Source: Pseudonectria foliicola (lineage: Eukaryota; Ascomycota; Sordariomycetes; Hypocreales; Nectriaceae). From it: DNA of 64,000 nucleotides. How positions within the stretch are numbered: the stretch's first letter is position 1; every line of letters begins with the position of its first letter. The stretch is taken from contig QUZD01000010.1 of NCBI GenBank assembly GCA_003693505.1, forward strand, positions 312,373-376,372. The letters run 5' to 3'. This document shows positions 1-11,989 of this stretch, piece by piece. A program made the position numbers and the translations under genes. Below the pieces are notes generated by a model. That model saw only the letters and a program-made list of their open reading frames with translations, had not been told where the DNA came from and searched no databases.

Positions 1-231
1 ACATCATAAAATTGGGGGCATCTATGTACGTCAATAGATAGCAGATAATCGTTCGGTGGCTACGGGTAGGTATGTAGTAATCATTACATCAGTTATGAAC
101 AAGAAGTAAAAGAAACATAGTAGTGGGGAATGGGGAAGGCAGAAAGAAAGGGAAAAATCGAGGTATGCCATAGGAACTCCGTTTGACAATTCGTCGACGG
201 GAATTCCTCCCCTTGAAGTGCTGGAAGCCTC

Positions 232-1538
232 TTAACAGTAGTCCTTGTCGTCGGCAGTCTTGATGACACCGGCGTGGATCAGCTCGACATAGCTCCAGTA
301 GTTCTTCTGAACACCCTCGCCGTCGACCTTGGCGTTGGCGTAGGAGACACCGGTCCAGAAGGCACCGCCGTTGAGGTACTTGTTCCAGGCGTAGCGCTGG
401 GTGTTGAAGATCTTCTTGCGGGTGTCGACGCTGAGCGAGTTGTTGTAGCGCGTCTGCAGCGCCCACTCGCCAACGAAGATGGGGAACTTGGAGGTCTGCT
501 TCGAGGTCCACTGGGCCTGGCCGCAGATGGCAGGGTCGGCCCACTGGGAGTAGAGGCCGGCAACGGCGAAGTAGTAGATGTGGGGGCTGAGGACGATGTT
601 GTGCTTGGCATCGAACTTGGGAGCCCAGAAGCCAACGCCCTTGAAGCTGTCCTGGATGATGATGGGGATGCGCTTGTCGACCTTTTCGACGCGGGAGATG
701 ACACCGTTGAGGTACTTCATGACCCAGTCAGAGCCAGCCTCGGTCAGACCACCGGCAGATCCGAAAGAAGGCATGTTGTTGGCAGCCTCGTTGATGGGGC
801 TGACGGAGTAGTGGTTCATCTGGCCACTGGCCTTGATGAAGTCGAGGACCTTCTCGACGGCCTTCCAGCTCCAATCGAGGTTCTCCTTGCTGCCGAACCA
901 AGCGCCGTGGCCAATGGCCTCGCCAATGTCGAGGTTGTTGACACCACCGGGAAGACTGTCTGTTTGATTGTTAGCAACCAGTTGATCTGGTTCGGGACGG
1001 GCTGGGCTGGGTTGTGCTTACGGAGGCCGATGACGACGTGCATGTTGTGCGCGCTGATGGCATAGTCGGCGATCTTCTTGAGGTGCTGCTGCTGGTTGCC
1101 GTGGTACAGCTCGGATCCGGGCACCTTGACCCAGGCAGCATACGTCGTGGTGATGCGGATGGTGTTGACGCCGACTCGGGCCAGATCGTCAATGGTCGTC
1201 GTGTTGAGGAACGAGGCGTAGCGGGCCTCGAGGACAGAGCCGCAGCGGCTGCCCAGCTTCTTGCAGAGCGTCCACTCGTCGGGGGCATCAGAGGCGCCGT
1301 CGATGGTGGCCCACCACTCGGGGTCGTGCGTCTTCTCCTTGGCGAGCCAGGCTCCCAGGTTGGCACCGTTGGCCTTGAAGGTCCTCCAGTTGACAAAGTC
1401 ACTGTCCTTGTATCCGTTGGGCTTGCAGGGAGCCTTTCCACGGCGGGTGATGGGGCCAGAGAGAGCCTTGGTCTCCACGGGGACGGCTGCGGCGGAGCCG
1501 AGCAGAGCGCTGGCAAGCGCAAAGAGGGAGATCTTCAT
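232..1538 (-). CDS. Secreted GH5 exo-beta-1,3-glucanase-like glycoside hydrolase
   Basis: Two exons (1538-1022 and 959-232) give 414 aa. The intron 1021-960 (GTAAGC...CAAACAG) is required to restore the family motif GLHSLPGGVNN at the junction. Residues 1-18 form a signal peptide (MKISLFALASALLGSAAA), so the enzyme is predicted to be secreted and to act on beta-1,3-glucan of the cell wall or of other fungi. The GH5 catalytic pair is visible: acid/base Glu230 in SPINEA and nucleophile Glu337 in FVGEWAL. Length fits fungal exo-1,3-glucanases (about 400-450 aa). A TATA-like GTATACTTAAG lies about 165 nt upstream on the minus strand. Exact substrate (exo-1,3- versus 1,6-glucan) is inferred from family resemblance only. 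Confidence 0.9.
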
Positions 1539-4500
1539 GATGAACGAGTGACTGGGGTTTCTTGAAGGGAAGAATGGAACGAATGATGGGGATCTGGAGG
1601 TGCAGATGTACGAGAAGCTGGGGTAACGAATGACTGAGGGCAGGAGGAAGCACACTGGGGAACGTTCAACAGCGGCAGGGGAGTTCCCCAGGGCATCTTA
1701 AGTATACACTCCTCATGAGAAGCCTGCTCTCGTATACGGCCTGGATGGTAAGATTAGGCCCCCGGTATGCCTTGGTTTCTCGAGCTTATGCCGATGTAGA
1801 GTGTAGTCGATGACCTGATGTGGTCAAGTGCATGTCCTCTGCTGCTCAAGACTAACGACGCAGAGCCTCGACTAGTCGGCATTGCGGATGCCTGGCAAGC
1901 TGGCAAGCAGGCAAGCCTGGTCCTCGCCGTGGACGACGGAGCCCCAGCTAGACCGGATCAAGTCATGACACCCACAGTTGCTCTTCCAAATCAAGGACAT
2001 CGTGAGGGTTAGTGACACTGGCCAGCCGAGCAACAGAGCGCCTCCTCGATCCTGGTGGCGGCGCACTTGGGTGGCGTCTGGCCGCAGCGTTTGGCCGATT
2101 GACGATACGTATGGCAGACGGGCAGCAATGTGGTCCCGGCATTGCTTGTAGGTTCCATCCCGAGCTGTAACCTGTGATCTGTAAAGTTACAGCATAAGCT
2201 TTCCAGATAAAGACAGCAGGGCTGCTACTCCATCGGTCCTTTGGCGGTGGATATTACAAGTCAGGGGAGGCAGAGTTGGAGGTGGGGGAGCGGAGAGCAG
2301 AGATGAGGAGATGCAGATACGCAGAAGGTTGCATGTTCTTCTGTACGTACATACTCCGTACCTGGCAAAACCAGACACTACAAGTATGTACATTACGTGC
2401 AAGGGTCGAGATCCCCAAGTGCATCACACCACACTGATGGGATGAACTATTGAAATGCATTGCCAACGGTCGGTTTTGTCGCTTGGTCCCTGTCCCATCC
2501 TCTCGGAACCTCCCATTAGGGCCTGCTTAGCGCCTCGTCCACCACGTGCCGTTGGAGACTTGACTCGACTCGACTTGACTCGACTACCTACCTTAGACTT
2601 GCGGTACAAAATCCCACATCCCGAACCGCAAATGAACGCGGGCCTGATTTGCGCTTAGTTTCCTCTAGTTTCCTCTAGGCCAGGTCCCACCCCACCCGAG
2701 ACATCCTTTTTTGAGTATGGACGCGATTGACTTTGTTCACTTCGTCCCAACGCCGGGAGCCCGCTACCCGGATCACAACGCGGCCCCTGTCCATCATGTC
2801 ATACGAGGAGCTAGGCCGATGGCTAGTCTCCATAATGGCGGCTTTTCGAGTGCATCACAGAGGCGGCGGCTCCAGTTTCTCTCTTTTCTCTCCTGTCCGG
2901 CCGGCCCTCCAGTGAGGCGGCCTCCGTCCTGGTTCGAAAGCCCGCTTTGAAAGGCGGTGCAATTTAACTACTGTAGCCAGGGCTCTCTGTTACGGAAACA
3001 GTCACGGCAGATGGCAAGACAAACGAGGCGAGGGCCGTGTTCAAAGTTGATCTGGCCGCCAATGTCGGAGTTGATGTACTGTACAATGTTTCCTACAGGG
3101 CCGCCATCCCAGCCGCCGGGTCTCGAACGAAACGAAACGAAACGAAACCGAACGAGCACAGCCGCACCAGCCCTGGCGAACCAACGTGATATGCTGCAGC
3201 AAGGTGACATGTCGCACTCTGTATGTACTTCTGCATATCGCGGAGCCCGCGATGCCGATCAGGGACGAGGATAGGCAATCACGGGTCCGATCCACAGGCT
3301 TACTCGGGCGGGCCCAGAGAGGTCCAGGCAACCCGAACAGGCCGACGGTGTCGAGCGGAGTCAGCCACAGCAACCATGTGAGGGCGTCTAGGCCTTTGCC
3401 TGGATTTTCTTCGGTCCCCCGATGACCCATATGAAGCAAAAGCAGTGAGTGACATGGCCGATGTTATTAATGGGGATCATTGCGCATCCATGCTCGAGTG
3501 GGCCAGCCCTCATCGTTCAAATCGGTGTGAAAGCCTTCCAGGAAGGTAAAAACCCAATATGTCTACAGATTTGAAAGAGTGAAGAGTGGGGGAGAACGAT
3601 TGATTGTCCACCATGTACAGATTTAACAAACATCCTAAACGGACGCGGTCCCGTAAGTCCAAGTTCCCAAACGAAGATCCAAGGCTCCTTAACCTCGTTG
3701 GGGAGTCCTCCTACATGCTGCGGCGTCTCCGGGCCCTGCGATCCATGATGAGAGGCGAGCGGCCCTCAGGCATAAAGAATCGGACAGCTAGTCTGCAACG
3801 TCCCCGTCTACACTAACTGCAAAGAGCACCAGGTCTACCTGAACGGAGCCTCCGAAAATGAGCTGGGCCCAGAAGGTCCAGCACCAGCGCAAGAACTTCC
3901 TACATAGTACAACGGAACCGCCCACTACGGGCCCGATGGATGCGCCTCCAACCCAGGAAGATCTCCGGTCCGGTTGGGAGACATCAGCTAGCCTAGCGCT
4001 ACGCCCTCCCACCAGCGGAGCTGAGGCTACCAAGTTTGTAACGTAAAAGCGGGCGTGAGGTTTGCCTCGCTTGGTTGAGATGAGTAGTGGAGTGGGAGCG
4101 GGAGCACATTGTACAAATCGGTAGGGATCGACGATGTTCTCCCACAGTTGAGAACGACCAGGTATGTCATCTATACTATGCAGTGCCCCAGGTATCTGCC
4201 ACAGTTGCCCAAGATTAGCGAACACATACATAGTACTACCTATGGATACACGATCCGGTCCGTTGGTCCTTTCGAGCTTTGCAGTCTCTCGCTATTCTTC
4301 CTGCTAGCGCATCTCCAAATACCCCAAACGTTTCGCTCAAAGGCGCCCAGAATCCACAACCGAACACGTACAAGACCAACAAGTCACATTGCAATGCTTC
4401 GGGCAGCCTGCTCGTTACCAAAAAAGAAAAAAAAATCGGAAGCGAAGGGAATAGCATATGTTTCTTCCATAGCGGTCGGGTGTTCACACTAGGTATGCCG

Positions 4501-5058
4501 ACGCAATGAATGTCGAATTTTCATGATTTCTTCAGAAACCATCTCGATTTTGAACATCACGGCCACTGCCGGCACCGCACCACTCTGTGTCGTTTAACGT
4601 CGGTGTCTCGTCAAGCAAGGCCATTGTCTTTTGCCGCCGAGCTCTCCTCAATGACCCTGGGGGCATGTTGAATCAACTGGAACAGAGAGCTGTTGTCGTT
4701 GAATTCAAGTATGGCCAATGTGGAAATTACCTTGGCACCAAAACTCACCCGTCTCGGAGCCGACACGGAGCGGACCGCAGATGGAGATTCAGCCACTAGC
4801 TTGACCCTCTCGACCATGCCATGGCCAAGACTCCCTTGCTTCAGGGCCAAATGTGGAAAGCAGCTTTGGTAGTGCAAAGCTATTCATTCCTTGGCCAAGG
4901 TGGACACATTGGTGCCTTATCTGAGACGCATGCTGGCTATGACATTGGCATGAAATTCGCCATGTTGAATACCATGCCTGAGTCGCTACTCTATGTTATA
5001 ATGCGCCATGTACTACGAGCCATCCGAGCATGCCTGCATAGGGTATATACCAACATCT
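1539..5058. other. Intergenic, no supported gene
   Basis: About 3.5 kb between the GH5 gene and the glycosyltransferase. I find no ORF with family motifs, a signal peptide plus plausible splice sites, or an RNA gene. It includes short simple repeats, for instance an ACGAA-type repeat at about 3125-3150, and GTAC-rich palindromes at about 2341-2365 and 3073-3085. A 147-codon minus-strand ORF at 3788-4231 was considered and not accepted. Confidence 0.6.
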
Positions 5059-6354
5059 TCACTCGTTTTTACCGCCCTTGACCTTGACAACGAGCTGCTC
5101 CAGAAGATCGCACGCCCCCTGAGCGCCACCCAAGGCGTTCAACTCCTCGCCGAGACGGATGACTCTTTCTGCATAGCGTGCATCTCCAATAACACGCTGC
5201 GCGGCATCTCTCACTTCCTGGACAGATGGATTATCCGTCTTCAGGTCAATGCCAACCCCGGCCCAAGAGACACGAGCAGCGGTGTCTTTCTTGTCCTCTG
5301 TTTGGCCAGCGCACATCAGCGGTACCTTGTGTGACAGTGCCTGGGTGATGCTGCCGTAGCCGCCGTTGGTGATGAGGAGGCAAAGCTGGGGGAGCAGCAG
5401 GTGGTAAGGGAGCCATTTGGCGAAGCGCACGTTGGGCAGATGCCCAAATCTAGCCCTCACCTCGTCCGAGTGTGGTGACATGACTACGAGTAGCAGGGTC
5501 GAATCCTGCGAAAGGGCCTCAACAGCAGGCATGATGAGTGATGTCGGGTCCATGGCGAGAGTCCCCTGTGTGATGCCGACGACACGCGGATGCTTTACGA
5601 CTTCGTCCCACCACGGCGGTAGCTGGCTCGACGCCGCCGTGACAGAGGTGACGAGCGGGCCGACGAAGTGCGTGTGAAGACGATGAGCTAGCGGCTTAGG
5701 CCTCTGGCAGAACTCCAGTGAGGGCGACGAGGCCTGAATATGAAGGAATGGGCTGTACGTGAAGGCTTCGGCCGCCTCACCATACGATAGCCCTGGCAGT
5801 CCAAGACTACGTCTCTGCAGATTTAGAATAGGCCGAAGTCGCAACGGCAACAGAATCCACTGGTGGAACAAATGGCGAAGCTTGTTCCAGAACAGCCCAA
5901 AGAAGGACGTGGGCGGGCCTCTTCCCGAGACGGCACGAGGAGAAGCTGCATTAGACATGTACATGGGGATCACGCCCAGAGTCGCGTACACGGGCATCTC
6001 GCCCAAGTCGTAGAGCGCCCTGGCGCCATGCGGGAGCACGTCGACCAGCAGCACGTCGGCGTCAAAGCTCTGCAGCACGCGGCGGTAGTCCCTCACCTGC
6101 GCCGCCAGCCGCGTCTCGAGTCTCTGGTAGAGGCCGTCCAGTAATCCCGTCTCGTTGTGCGCCACGAGCGGCTCGTCGACGGCGGCGATGGCGTCGGTCG
6201 CAATAAAGGTGGCGCCCGTGATGCGCACCCGCGCCGCGTTATCGGCGCTCGTCAGCCAGACCACTTGGTGGCCGCGATTGACAAGAGCCTGGGCAACAGC
6301 CTGCATGGGATATGCATGGCCAGCGGGGAAATGTGAATGGAGGAGGATCTTCAT
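5059..6354 (-). CDS. GT1-family UDP-glycosyltransferase (YjiC/MGT-like)
   Basis: Intronless, 431 aa from the chosen ATG at 6354. The reading frame is open further upstream, but the GT-B fold begins naturally at MKILLHSHFPAGHAYP, a beta-strand followed by the glycine/histidine acceptor-site loop, so this start is preferred. The C-terminal half carries a nucleotide-sugar binding region with LLITNGGYGSITQAL followed by VPLMCAGQTEDKKDTAARV. This is the variant donor motif seen in macrolide- and YjiC-type transferases, with Asn where plant UGTs have His. It probably transfers a sugar from a UDP- or TDP-donor to a small hydrophobic acceptor such as a secondary metabolite or xenobiotic; the acceptor is unknown. 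No signal peptide is seen, so it is predicted cytosolic. Neighbours give no clear pathway. Confidence 0.82.
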   Translation of the reverse strand: MKILLHSHFPAGHAYPMQAVAQALVNRGHQVVWLTSADNAARVRITGATFIATDAIAAVDEPLVAHNETGLLDGLYQRLETRLAAQVRDYRRVLQSFDADVLLVDVLPHGARALYDLGEMPVYATLGVIPMYMSNAASPRAVSGRGPPTSFFGLFWNKLRHLFHQWILLPLRLRPILNLQRRSLGLPGLSYGEAAEAFTYSPFLHIQASSPSLEFCQRPKPLAHRLHTHFVGPLVTSVTAASSQLPPWWDEVVKHPRVVGITQGTLAMDPTSLIMPAVEALSQDSTLLLVVMSPHSDEVRARFGHLPNVRFAKWLPYHLLLPQLCLLITNGGYGSITQALSHKVPLMCAGQTEDKKDTAARVSWAGVGIDLKTDNPSVQEVRDAAQRVIGDARYAERVIRLGEELNALGGAQGACDLLEQLVVKVKGGKNE

Positions 6355-6752
6355 CTCATCTAGGTTCCTGAGAAATTGGGTTACTTGACAGCGAGCGCAT
6401 CTGCGCATGTTGGACTGTTCCTCGTCACAGCACTGGGTGGAGTCGCATGTCGGCTTCACCAATCGTAGCAACTTGTCTTGTTCTTGTTCCATCCATGATG
6501 ACTTCAATCTTCCTCCAAGAAATTCAACAACAAATCTGAAAATTTCCAGGTCACAGTCCGCAAGCGTTGACTCTCCCGATCCAACAAACATGTCTTGAGC
6601 TGCCAACTTGCTGTATTACACAGGGCCATACCTTTGCAAGCGACTCCAACAACCCCAATACCTCCATTTTCAGCGACGCGTTAGAAGGGTGACTGGTTAT
6701 CCTCGCGGATCTTCCATTTCTCAAAAGATGGCTCCCGCATTCTCGCTACGCC
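6355..6752. other. Intergenic spacer, no feature seen
   Basis: About 400 nt upstream of the glycosyltransferase and downstream of the F-box gene. The glycosyltransferase frame stays open as far as 6606, but that segment shows no family similarity and is treated as 5' leader. Confidence 0.5.
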
Positions 6753-8156
6753 TCACGCCCGCCTTTTCTTAATAGCCGCAATCAAATCATCAAAAGCTCG
6801 CTGGTCCCCCTCCTCTGTCTCTATGGCTCGACTAAGTCCCCGAAGCTCAAAATTCGGCACGTCCAGGCTATCCACATCCCCGCCTTCAACCACTACCCAG
6901 CCCCATAGCAATTGTGTATCGAACTCCATGTAGCGTGAATCTCTTAACGCATATGGGAGTGTTGCCGGGTTGCGAGACCAAGGATCGCTGACCAAGTTGT
7001 AATCGAGCCGAAAGTTGACAAGCTTGGGAAGCTTGGTGCGGATCTCATCCCACAAATTCTCCCAGGTCCCTGGAAACTTGAAGGAAAAAGGAACACGATC
7101 GTCCTCGAAATCCACATCCCAGTCGTGTGTTGGTACCCGCCAGACCGCCATCTCTTCCGCCTCGAAGTACAAGCGAGAAACAACGCGACAATCCGACAAG
7201 CACAGATAGTTGAGGGTCGATTGAGCAAGCACCCAGTCGAAATGCTTGTGGTGACTGATGGCGAAACGTTCCACAGTCAAGTGTTTGAGCCGCGGAAACA
7301 CGAGGCCCTGTCCGTCAAAGTAGCCCGGGGCCGTTCCCCAGTAGACTCTAAAGGATAGTGTCAGTGTCGTGAGCTGGCCGGCCAGAGGGGCAAGCCATTC
7401 ATGATGGAGATGAGGTTCGAATGTCCAACGCTCCTCTGCCCAGATATCGTCCCCCGGTTCGTCTTCGTTGGTCTCATCAGTAAAGATCAGATGCAATTCT
7501 TCAAGATCTTTGGTGACAGCTTCGAAAAGGCTAGAGAATGTGAAACCGAGAAGCGGCACGTTCTGCATATATTTCAATGTCAGGGAGCGTATGATGCTTG
7601 CGCCTGGGGTCTCCACGGCACGTCTTCGAATGGCCTGAAAGACCGCATTGAGAGTCTGTAACCGCGTATTGATCGTCTCCGGATATTTTTCTATCAAAGC
7701 CAACTCGCCAAGGTCAGGCGATGCAGCTCCGAAGCACTCTGGTGAGAAACACAGCTTCAAGGCTTCAATACGTTTCAACTCCACGACGCGATTGATGGCA
7801 CTTGAGAAGGCGGGATAGCTTTCGCCATTCTCCCACTTTTGCCAAGCAGTTGTGTTAGGTGGGTGATATTCGCGTTCTTTGATGTAATCCACATCTTTAG
7901 GGATGCTGTGAATAACGACATATCGGGCTGCTTCCGTGACTTTTTGCTCTTCTAGCATATCATTCCACTTCTTGAAGCCATTGGCAGCGAACTTGAGATG
8001 TACGGTGTTGAAGAGATAAGGTATGCATAGAAAGCCCCAGTGGCGACATACCAGACGGACGTTCTTTATAGATCCAAAAGTTCTAGGGCAATCTTCGTCC
8101 ATTACATGGCCGAAGATCAGATGCAATATCTCGGTCGGGACACTTTGAATGCTCAT
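6753..8156 (-). CDS. F-box domain protein
   Basis: Single-exon gene of 467 aa. The N-terminus (residues 2-48) reads as an F-box: VPTEILHLIF, then a helix with VRLVCRHWGFLCIPYLF. This hydrophobic pattern binds Skp1 in SCF ubiquitin ligases. The remainder is alpha/beta with scattered leucine-rich stretches (LTTLTLSFRVYWG, LKHLTVERFAI, LNYLCLSDC), which suggests degenerate LRRs that could select a substrate. The protein ends in the basic KKRRA. F-box genes of this size are numerous and fast evolving in filamentous ascomycetes, so the substrate cannot be predicted. Confidence 0.85.
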   Translation of the reverse strand: MSIQSVPTEILHLIFGHVMDEDCPRTFGSIKNVRLVCRHWGFLCIPYLFNTVHLKFAANGFKKWNDMLEEQKVTEAARYVVIHSIPKDVDYIKEREYHPPNTTAWQKWENGESYPAFSSAINRVVELKRIEALKLCFSPECFGAASPDLGELALIEKYPETINTRLQTLNAVFQAIRRRAVETPGASIIRSLTLKYMQNVPLLGFTFSSLFEAVTKDLEELHLIFTDETNEDEPGDDIWAEERWTFEPHLHHEWLAPLAGQLTTLTLSFRVYWGTAPGYFDGQGLVFPRLKHLTVERFAISHHKHFDWVLAQSTLNYLCLSDCRVVSRLYFEAEEMAVWRVPTHDWDVDFEDDRVPFSFKFPGTWENLWDEIRTKLPKLVNFRLDYNLVSDPWSRNPATLPYALRDSRYMEFDTQLLWGWVVVEGGDVDSLDVPNFELRGLSRAIETEEGDQRAFDDLIAAIKKRRA

Positions 8157-8825
8157 TTTGACAATATCTGGAGGTGATGGGGAACTTCGGGGTCGTGCTC
8201 GTAATCAAGTTGGATCTCCATTGGTCATCATCAGAACCAGTGCTGGGAGCAGATTCGTTGTCAAACTGACAGGCAGGTACTGTATATGTGAGGGTAGGAA
8301 GGCACCACCAGAGGGAGGTTGGTCTGAACCGTTGACGGCAAACAGACCGAGATACCTTTAGGCACCTAAGGTAGGTTGGTGCTTACCTAGGTACCTTGGG
8401 TACCTAGGTCGGTAGGTAGTACCTGCTACTTGAGGTAAACAGAGTAGCAGCGCAAAAATAGAGCAGTGCTTTCGTCAGTCACCCACGTCTGTGAATCATC
8501 GTGCGCGTTAAGATCATTTGAAGAGACCCTTCCAAGCCACCGATTCTCAAGTCACAGAGCGCCAGGACGATGAATATGACACCACCAGCGGCGGCATTTT
8601 CTGATGGCGCACAATATCGATTCAGTGGATGACAGTCGTGCCGATACAGGCTTTGTCCGAACGTTTGTCGATGAATCAAATGCGATAACCCGTTCTGGTT
8701 CGTGATGAACCAAACTCAACCTAGTTGCACCAAAGGGGACCGAGAAGGGTGATGGTATGCAACTCGAGTACAGCATAACGCCGGTGTTGTATTTGAATGT
8801 GGGTTGAATTTAAATGTCTAGTAGG
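8157..8825. promoter_or_regulatory. F-box upstream region with TACCTAGGTA palindrome cluster
   Basis: About 670 nt between the F-box start and the ATM1 stop. Positions about 8349-8425 hold a dense cluster of overlapping palindromes (TACCTAGGTA, GGTACC, CCTAGG variants) of the same kind seen in other spacers of this window. No ORF is supported here. Confidence 0.5.
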
Positions 8826-11079
8826 TTACGCGCCTTTCAAGGGCTTTATAGACGACGCTGGGACCTGTGCCGCGGTATTGTTCTCGGCCGCTTCTTCTTC
8901 TTCGTCTCCCTGATCCTTCTTCACGGGCCCGTTCTCGTCAAACATGGTTTCCTGGGCTAGTTGTCTTTGTTAGCGATATTTGGACACGCGAGGAATTTTC
9001 CAGTCTAGACTCACCACTCCACAGCTCGGCGTAAACCCCGTTGCTGTCAATCAGGTCCCGGTGGGTGCCCATTTCCGCCACTCTGCCTTCCTTGAGCACA
9101 ATGATGACATCCGAGTCGAAGATGGTCCTCAGGCGATGCGCTACAAAGACACTTGTCCGGCTCTTCTCCCTCAGAATGCTGTTGATGTTCAACATCAGAG
9201 CCTGTTCCGTATGGGTGTCGAGCGCACTCGTGGCCTCGTCAAAGAAGAGCAGAGGCGGATCCTTGAGCAGGATTCTGCTCACGGCCAGACGCTGCTTCTC
9301 GCCACCAGAAATCATCATGCCACGCTCTCCAACCTTGGTTTCATAGCCATCCGGGAACCGCTCGATAATGTCGTGGATGCGCGCCCGCTTGGCTGCAGCA
9401 ATCATCTCTTCACGAGTCGCTTCAATACGTCCATATCGAATGTTATGCTCAACAGTATCGTTAAACAAGGGTGTATCCTGGGGGACTACACCAATAGAAC
9501 GACGGAGAGAATCAAGGTTCACGTCACGAATATCTTGGTCATCAATCAGGACGCGTCCACTCTGGACGTCATAGGACCGGAACAGCAAGCGAAGGAGTGT
9601 CGACTTTCCGCACCCACTGGGGCCTACCACGGCCACCTTCTTACCAGCGGGGATTGTAAGGGTTAAGTCTTTCAGAATGGGTCGGTCAGGGTGGTAGCCA
9701 AAGGTGACGTTCTCGAATTTGATCTCGCCTCCCTTGGAGAGGGCCAATGGCTTCGCATTCGGCTTTTCCTGGATGTTGGCATTGACCCTTTGCAAGTTGA
9801 ACAAGGTCTCCATATCGAGCAGGGACTGGCGGAGCTCGCGGTAAACGGAGCCCAGGAAGTTGAGCGGCACAGAGAGTTGGAAGACGAGCTGGTTCACCAT
9901 AACGAGATCACCCACAGTCAGGGCACCCGACGCAACACCGTTGGCGGCAAAGTACATCATGGCTGTCAGTGCGGAAGAAAAGATGATGTTCTGTCCGCTG
10001 TTGAGAAAGGCCAAGGAGGTGGCCACCTTGATGGAGCTCTTTTCGTACTGCTGCAGTGCCTTGTCGTACCGCGCCACCTCGAATTTCTCGTTGTTGAAGT
10101 ACTTGACAGCCTCGTAGTTGATGAGAGAATCGACAGCGACCGTGGAGGCCTTATTATCGGCTGCATTGGCCTTGCGCCGGAACTTTGTCCTCCAAGCGGT
10201 GGTCCATATGGTAAATGCAGTATAGCTTACCATGGTCAGGGCGGTCACAGCGGCAAACTTGGCACCGTATTGCCAGGTAAGAATGCCGCAGACCATGCTA
10301 ATTTCCAGTGCGGTAGGGAGAATATGAAAGACCATGCTCGTCAGGAGGAAGCTGATGCCCTTGGTACCCCGGTCGATAGCCCTCGTCAGTCCGCCCGTCT
10401 GCTTGGACAGGTGAAAGGTGAGGTCGAGTCGCAGCAAGTGCTCAAACACGTTTCCAGCAACCCGCCGGATCGCTTTCTGGGCAACAGAGGCAAACACGGC
10501 GTTTCGCAGCTCCTGGAAGACGGTCGCGCCTATCCGAGTCGCGCCATATGCCACAATCATGGCGCCGGCCACCGTTGTCGCCGTGCCGCCCACTGCGGCA
10601 ACGTCGATGTTCATGGAATCCACGATGCTCTTAAAGTAGAAAGGAACCTGCACATTCAGAACCTTTGCGCCGATGAGGAGAAAGACAGCCAAGCTGACGC
10701 GCAACTTGGTGCCGAGGTTGTCCTTGGGCCAGAGATAGCGCGACATTTCCTTGATGATGGCCCAGTCGGCCTTGCGCTGGTCCGAGGCAGACTTGTCGAC
10801 TGGGGCGAGAGGGTCAACCTTGGCTGCTTGCGAGGGAGTTTTGGGCTTCGCAGCCACCTGGGCTTGGGCGGCTATTGATTTCGAGGGCTCGCGTGCCTTG
10901 GGTTTGTCGACGCCGGAGATCGGAGGCTGCTCACGACGCGGGGCAGCCGACGTCCAGAATGTATGTACCGTAGTACTCGGTGATTGCGGGAGCCATAATG
11001 GGCGTAGTGGTGAAATTGTCTTGGCCGAGCTACACCGATGGCATAGCAAGGGCGAGCGGTATAATAATCGAGGCATCAT
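8826..11079 (-). CDS. ATM1: Mitochondrial ABC half-transporter Atm1 (iron-sulfur cluster export)
   Basis: Two exons (11079-9015 and 8956-8826) give 731 aa. The intron 9014-8957 (GTGAGT...CTAG) restores ELWSAQETMFDENG near the C-terminus and adds an acidic tail. Residues 1 to about 50 form a basic, Ser/Arg-rich mitochondrial presequence. A six-helix ABC membrane domain spans about 125-420. The nucleotide-binding domain has Walker A GPSGCGKST (486-494), the Q-loop region VVPQDTPLF, signature SGGEKQ (591-596), Walker B LLFFDE (610-615) and H-loop His648. Atm1 exports a glutathione-bound sulfur/iron species from the matrix to feed cytosolic Fe-S assembly, working as a homodimer in the inner membrane. 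Length and all catalytic motifs are normal. Confidence 0.96.
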
Positions 11080-11918
11080 GGTTGCGGTTCAGTCCATCAT
11101 GGGACAGGGAGTTATAGTGGGGGGATTCGAATGTCGCAGTTCGGCTGCAAGGAGGTGGGAGAGCAAGAGCAGCGAAGAAGGCGAGCACAATATGAAGGAG
11201 AAAAGAGAGCGACGGCACAGCCGTCTGGATCGCTGGCTGAGTTCCCGAGGGGTTTATATGAAGCCGCCGAAGTTGGAGATTGCCCAAAGGGCCCCAAGCA
11301 GCTCAACAAGGTTACTGGGGATGATGCAAGCAGCTTTGGCGCCTGAGGCAGCCCGGGATCGGCTTTAGGGAATCCACTCCCCGTACTTCACTTACAAGTT
11401 GCAGGGTATGCTGGCGTCATTCCATTGCAGTCATTAAAAGAGGTGGATGGGCAAGAATTGTGACATTGAGGCCTTCATGGTTGGTTTTTGCTCTTGCTAT
11501 GTAGTAATCTTGTGGGTTGGAAATGAATCAAGTCCACCTGCCTTTTTTATGACCCCTTGTATTTGACTCGGAGGCGGCGTTAATTGAATTGCTACTATCT
11601 CATGGCTACAGCACGCCATCTTTGGACATCCAGGTTAATACTATAAATTACTGCATGTGCATTACAGGGGTTGATCGATCATGCATGGCAAAGTATTCGC
11701 TTGCTGTTCCTCCTATGATTTAGCCTCCTTGCGACATTGTCCCTTTTGGTGGAAGGGTAAGAAACTCATGTCTTCCTATTACCTAACAATCATCACTTAC
11801 CTACCCATCTGTCCCCAGCATCATCAGCACACCAAAACATGCATGAGCCAGACAGATAGAGTAAAAGTATGCAATCACCAAAATAAAAATGAATATCATG
11901 TAGGATCGGCAAAAGATA
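11080..11918. other. ATM1 upstream region and spacer
   Basis: About 840 nt between ATM1 and tRNA-Gln. The segment next to 11080 is probably the ATM1 promoter and 5' leader. T runs on the minus strand at 11911-11914 and about 11885-11890 fit Pol III termination of the adjacent tRNA. No protein gene is seen. Confidence 0.5.
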
Positions 11919-11989
11919 GGTTCCGGAGGGAGTCGAACCCTCGCTGGCGGAATCAGAATCCGCAGTCATGACCGTTAGACCACGGAACC
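11919..11989 (-). tRNA. tRNA-Gln (anticodon CUG)
   Basis: Read on the minus strand this 71-nt element folds as a complete cloverleaf. The acceptor stem is GGTTCCG/CGGAACC. The D arm starts GTC and ends GAC. The anticodon stem GCGGA/TCCGC encloses the loop TTCTGAT, so the anticodon is CTG (Gln, codon CAG). The variable loop has four nt, and the T arm is GAGGG-TTCGACT-CCCTC with a good B box. There is no intron. A TTTT Pol III terminator follows a few nt downstream (11911-11914 on the plus strand). CCA is not encoded, as expected for a eukaryotic tRNA. Confidence 0.95.

Noticed and set aside
274..1065. 263-codon plus-strand ORF across the GH5 gene
   Set aside because: Antisense shadow of a GC3-biased gene; the minus-strand frame has signal peptide and catalytic residues.
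3788..4231. 147-codon minus-strand ORF (contains a Trp-rich hydrophobic stretch and ends GDVAD)
   Set aside because: No recognised domain, start context or splice partner. It might be a relic or part of an orphan gene, but the evidence is insufficient.
6355..6606. N-terminal extension of the glycosyltransferase
   Set aside because: The extra residues have no GT-B similarity; the Rossmann strand begins at MKILLHSHF.
9691..10878. 395-codon plus-strand ORF across ATM1
   Set aside because: Antisense shadow of the ATM1 coding sequence, His/Gly/Val-rich with no family motifs.
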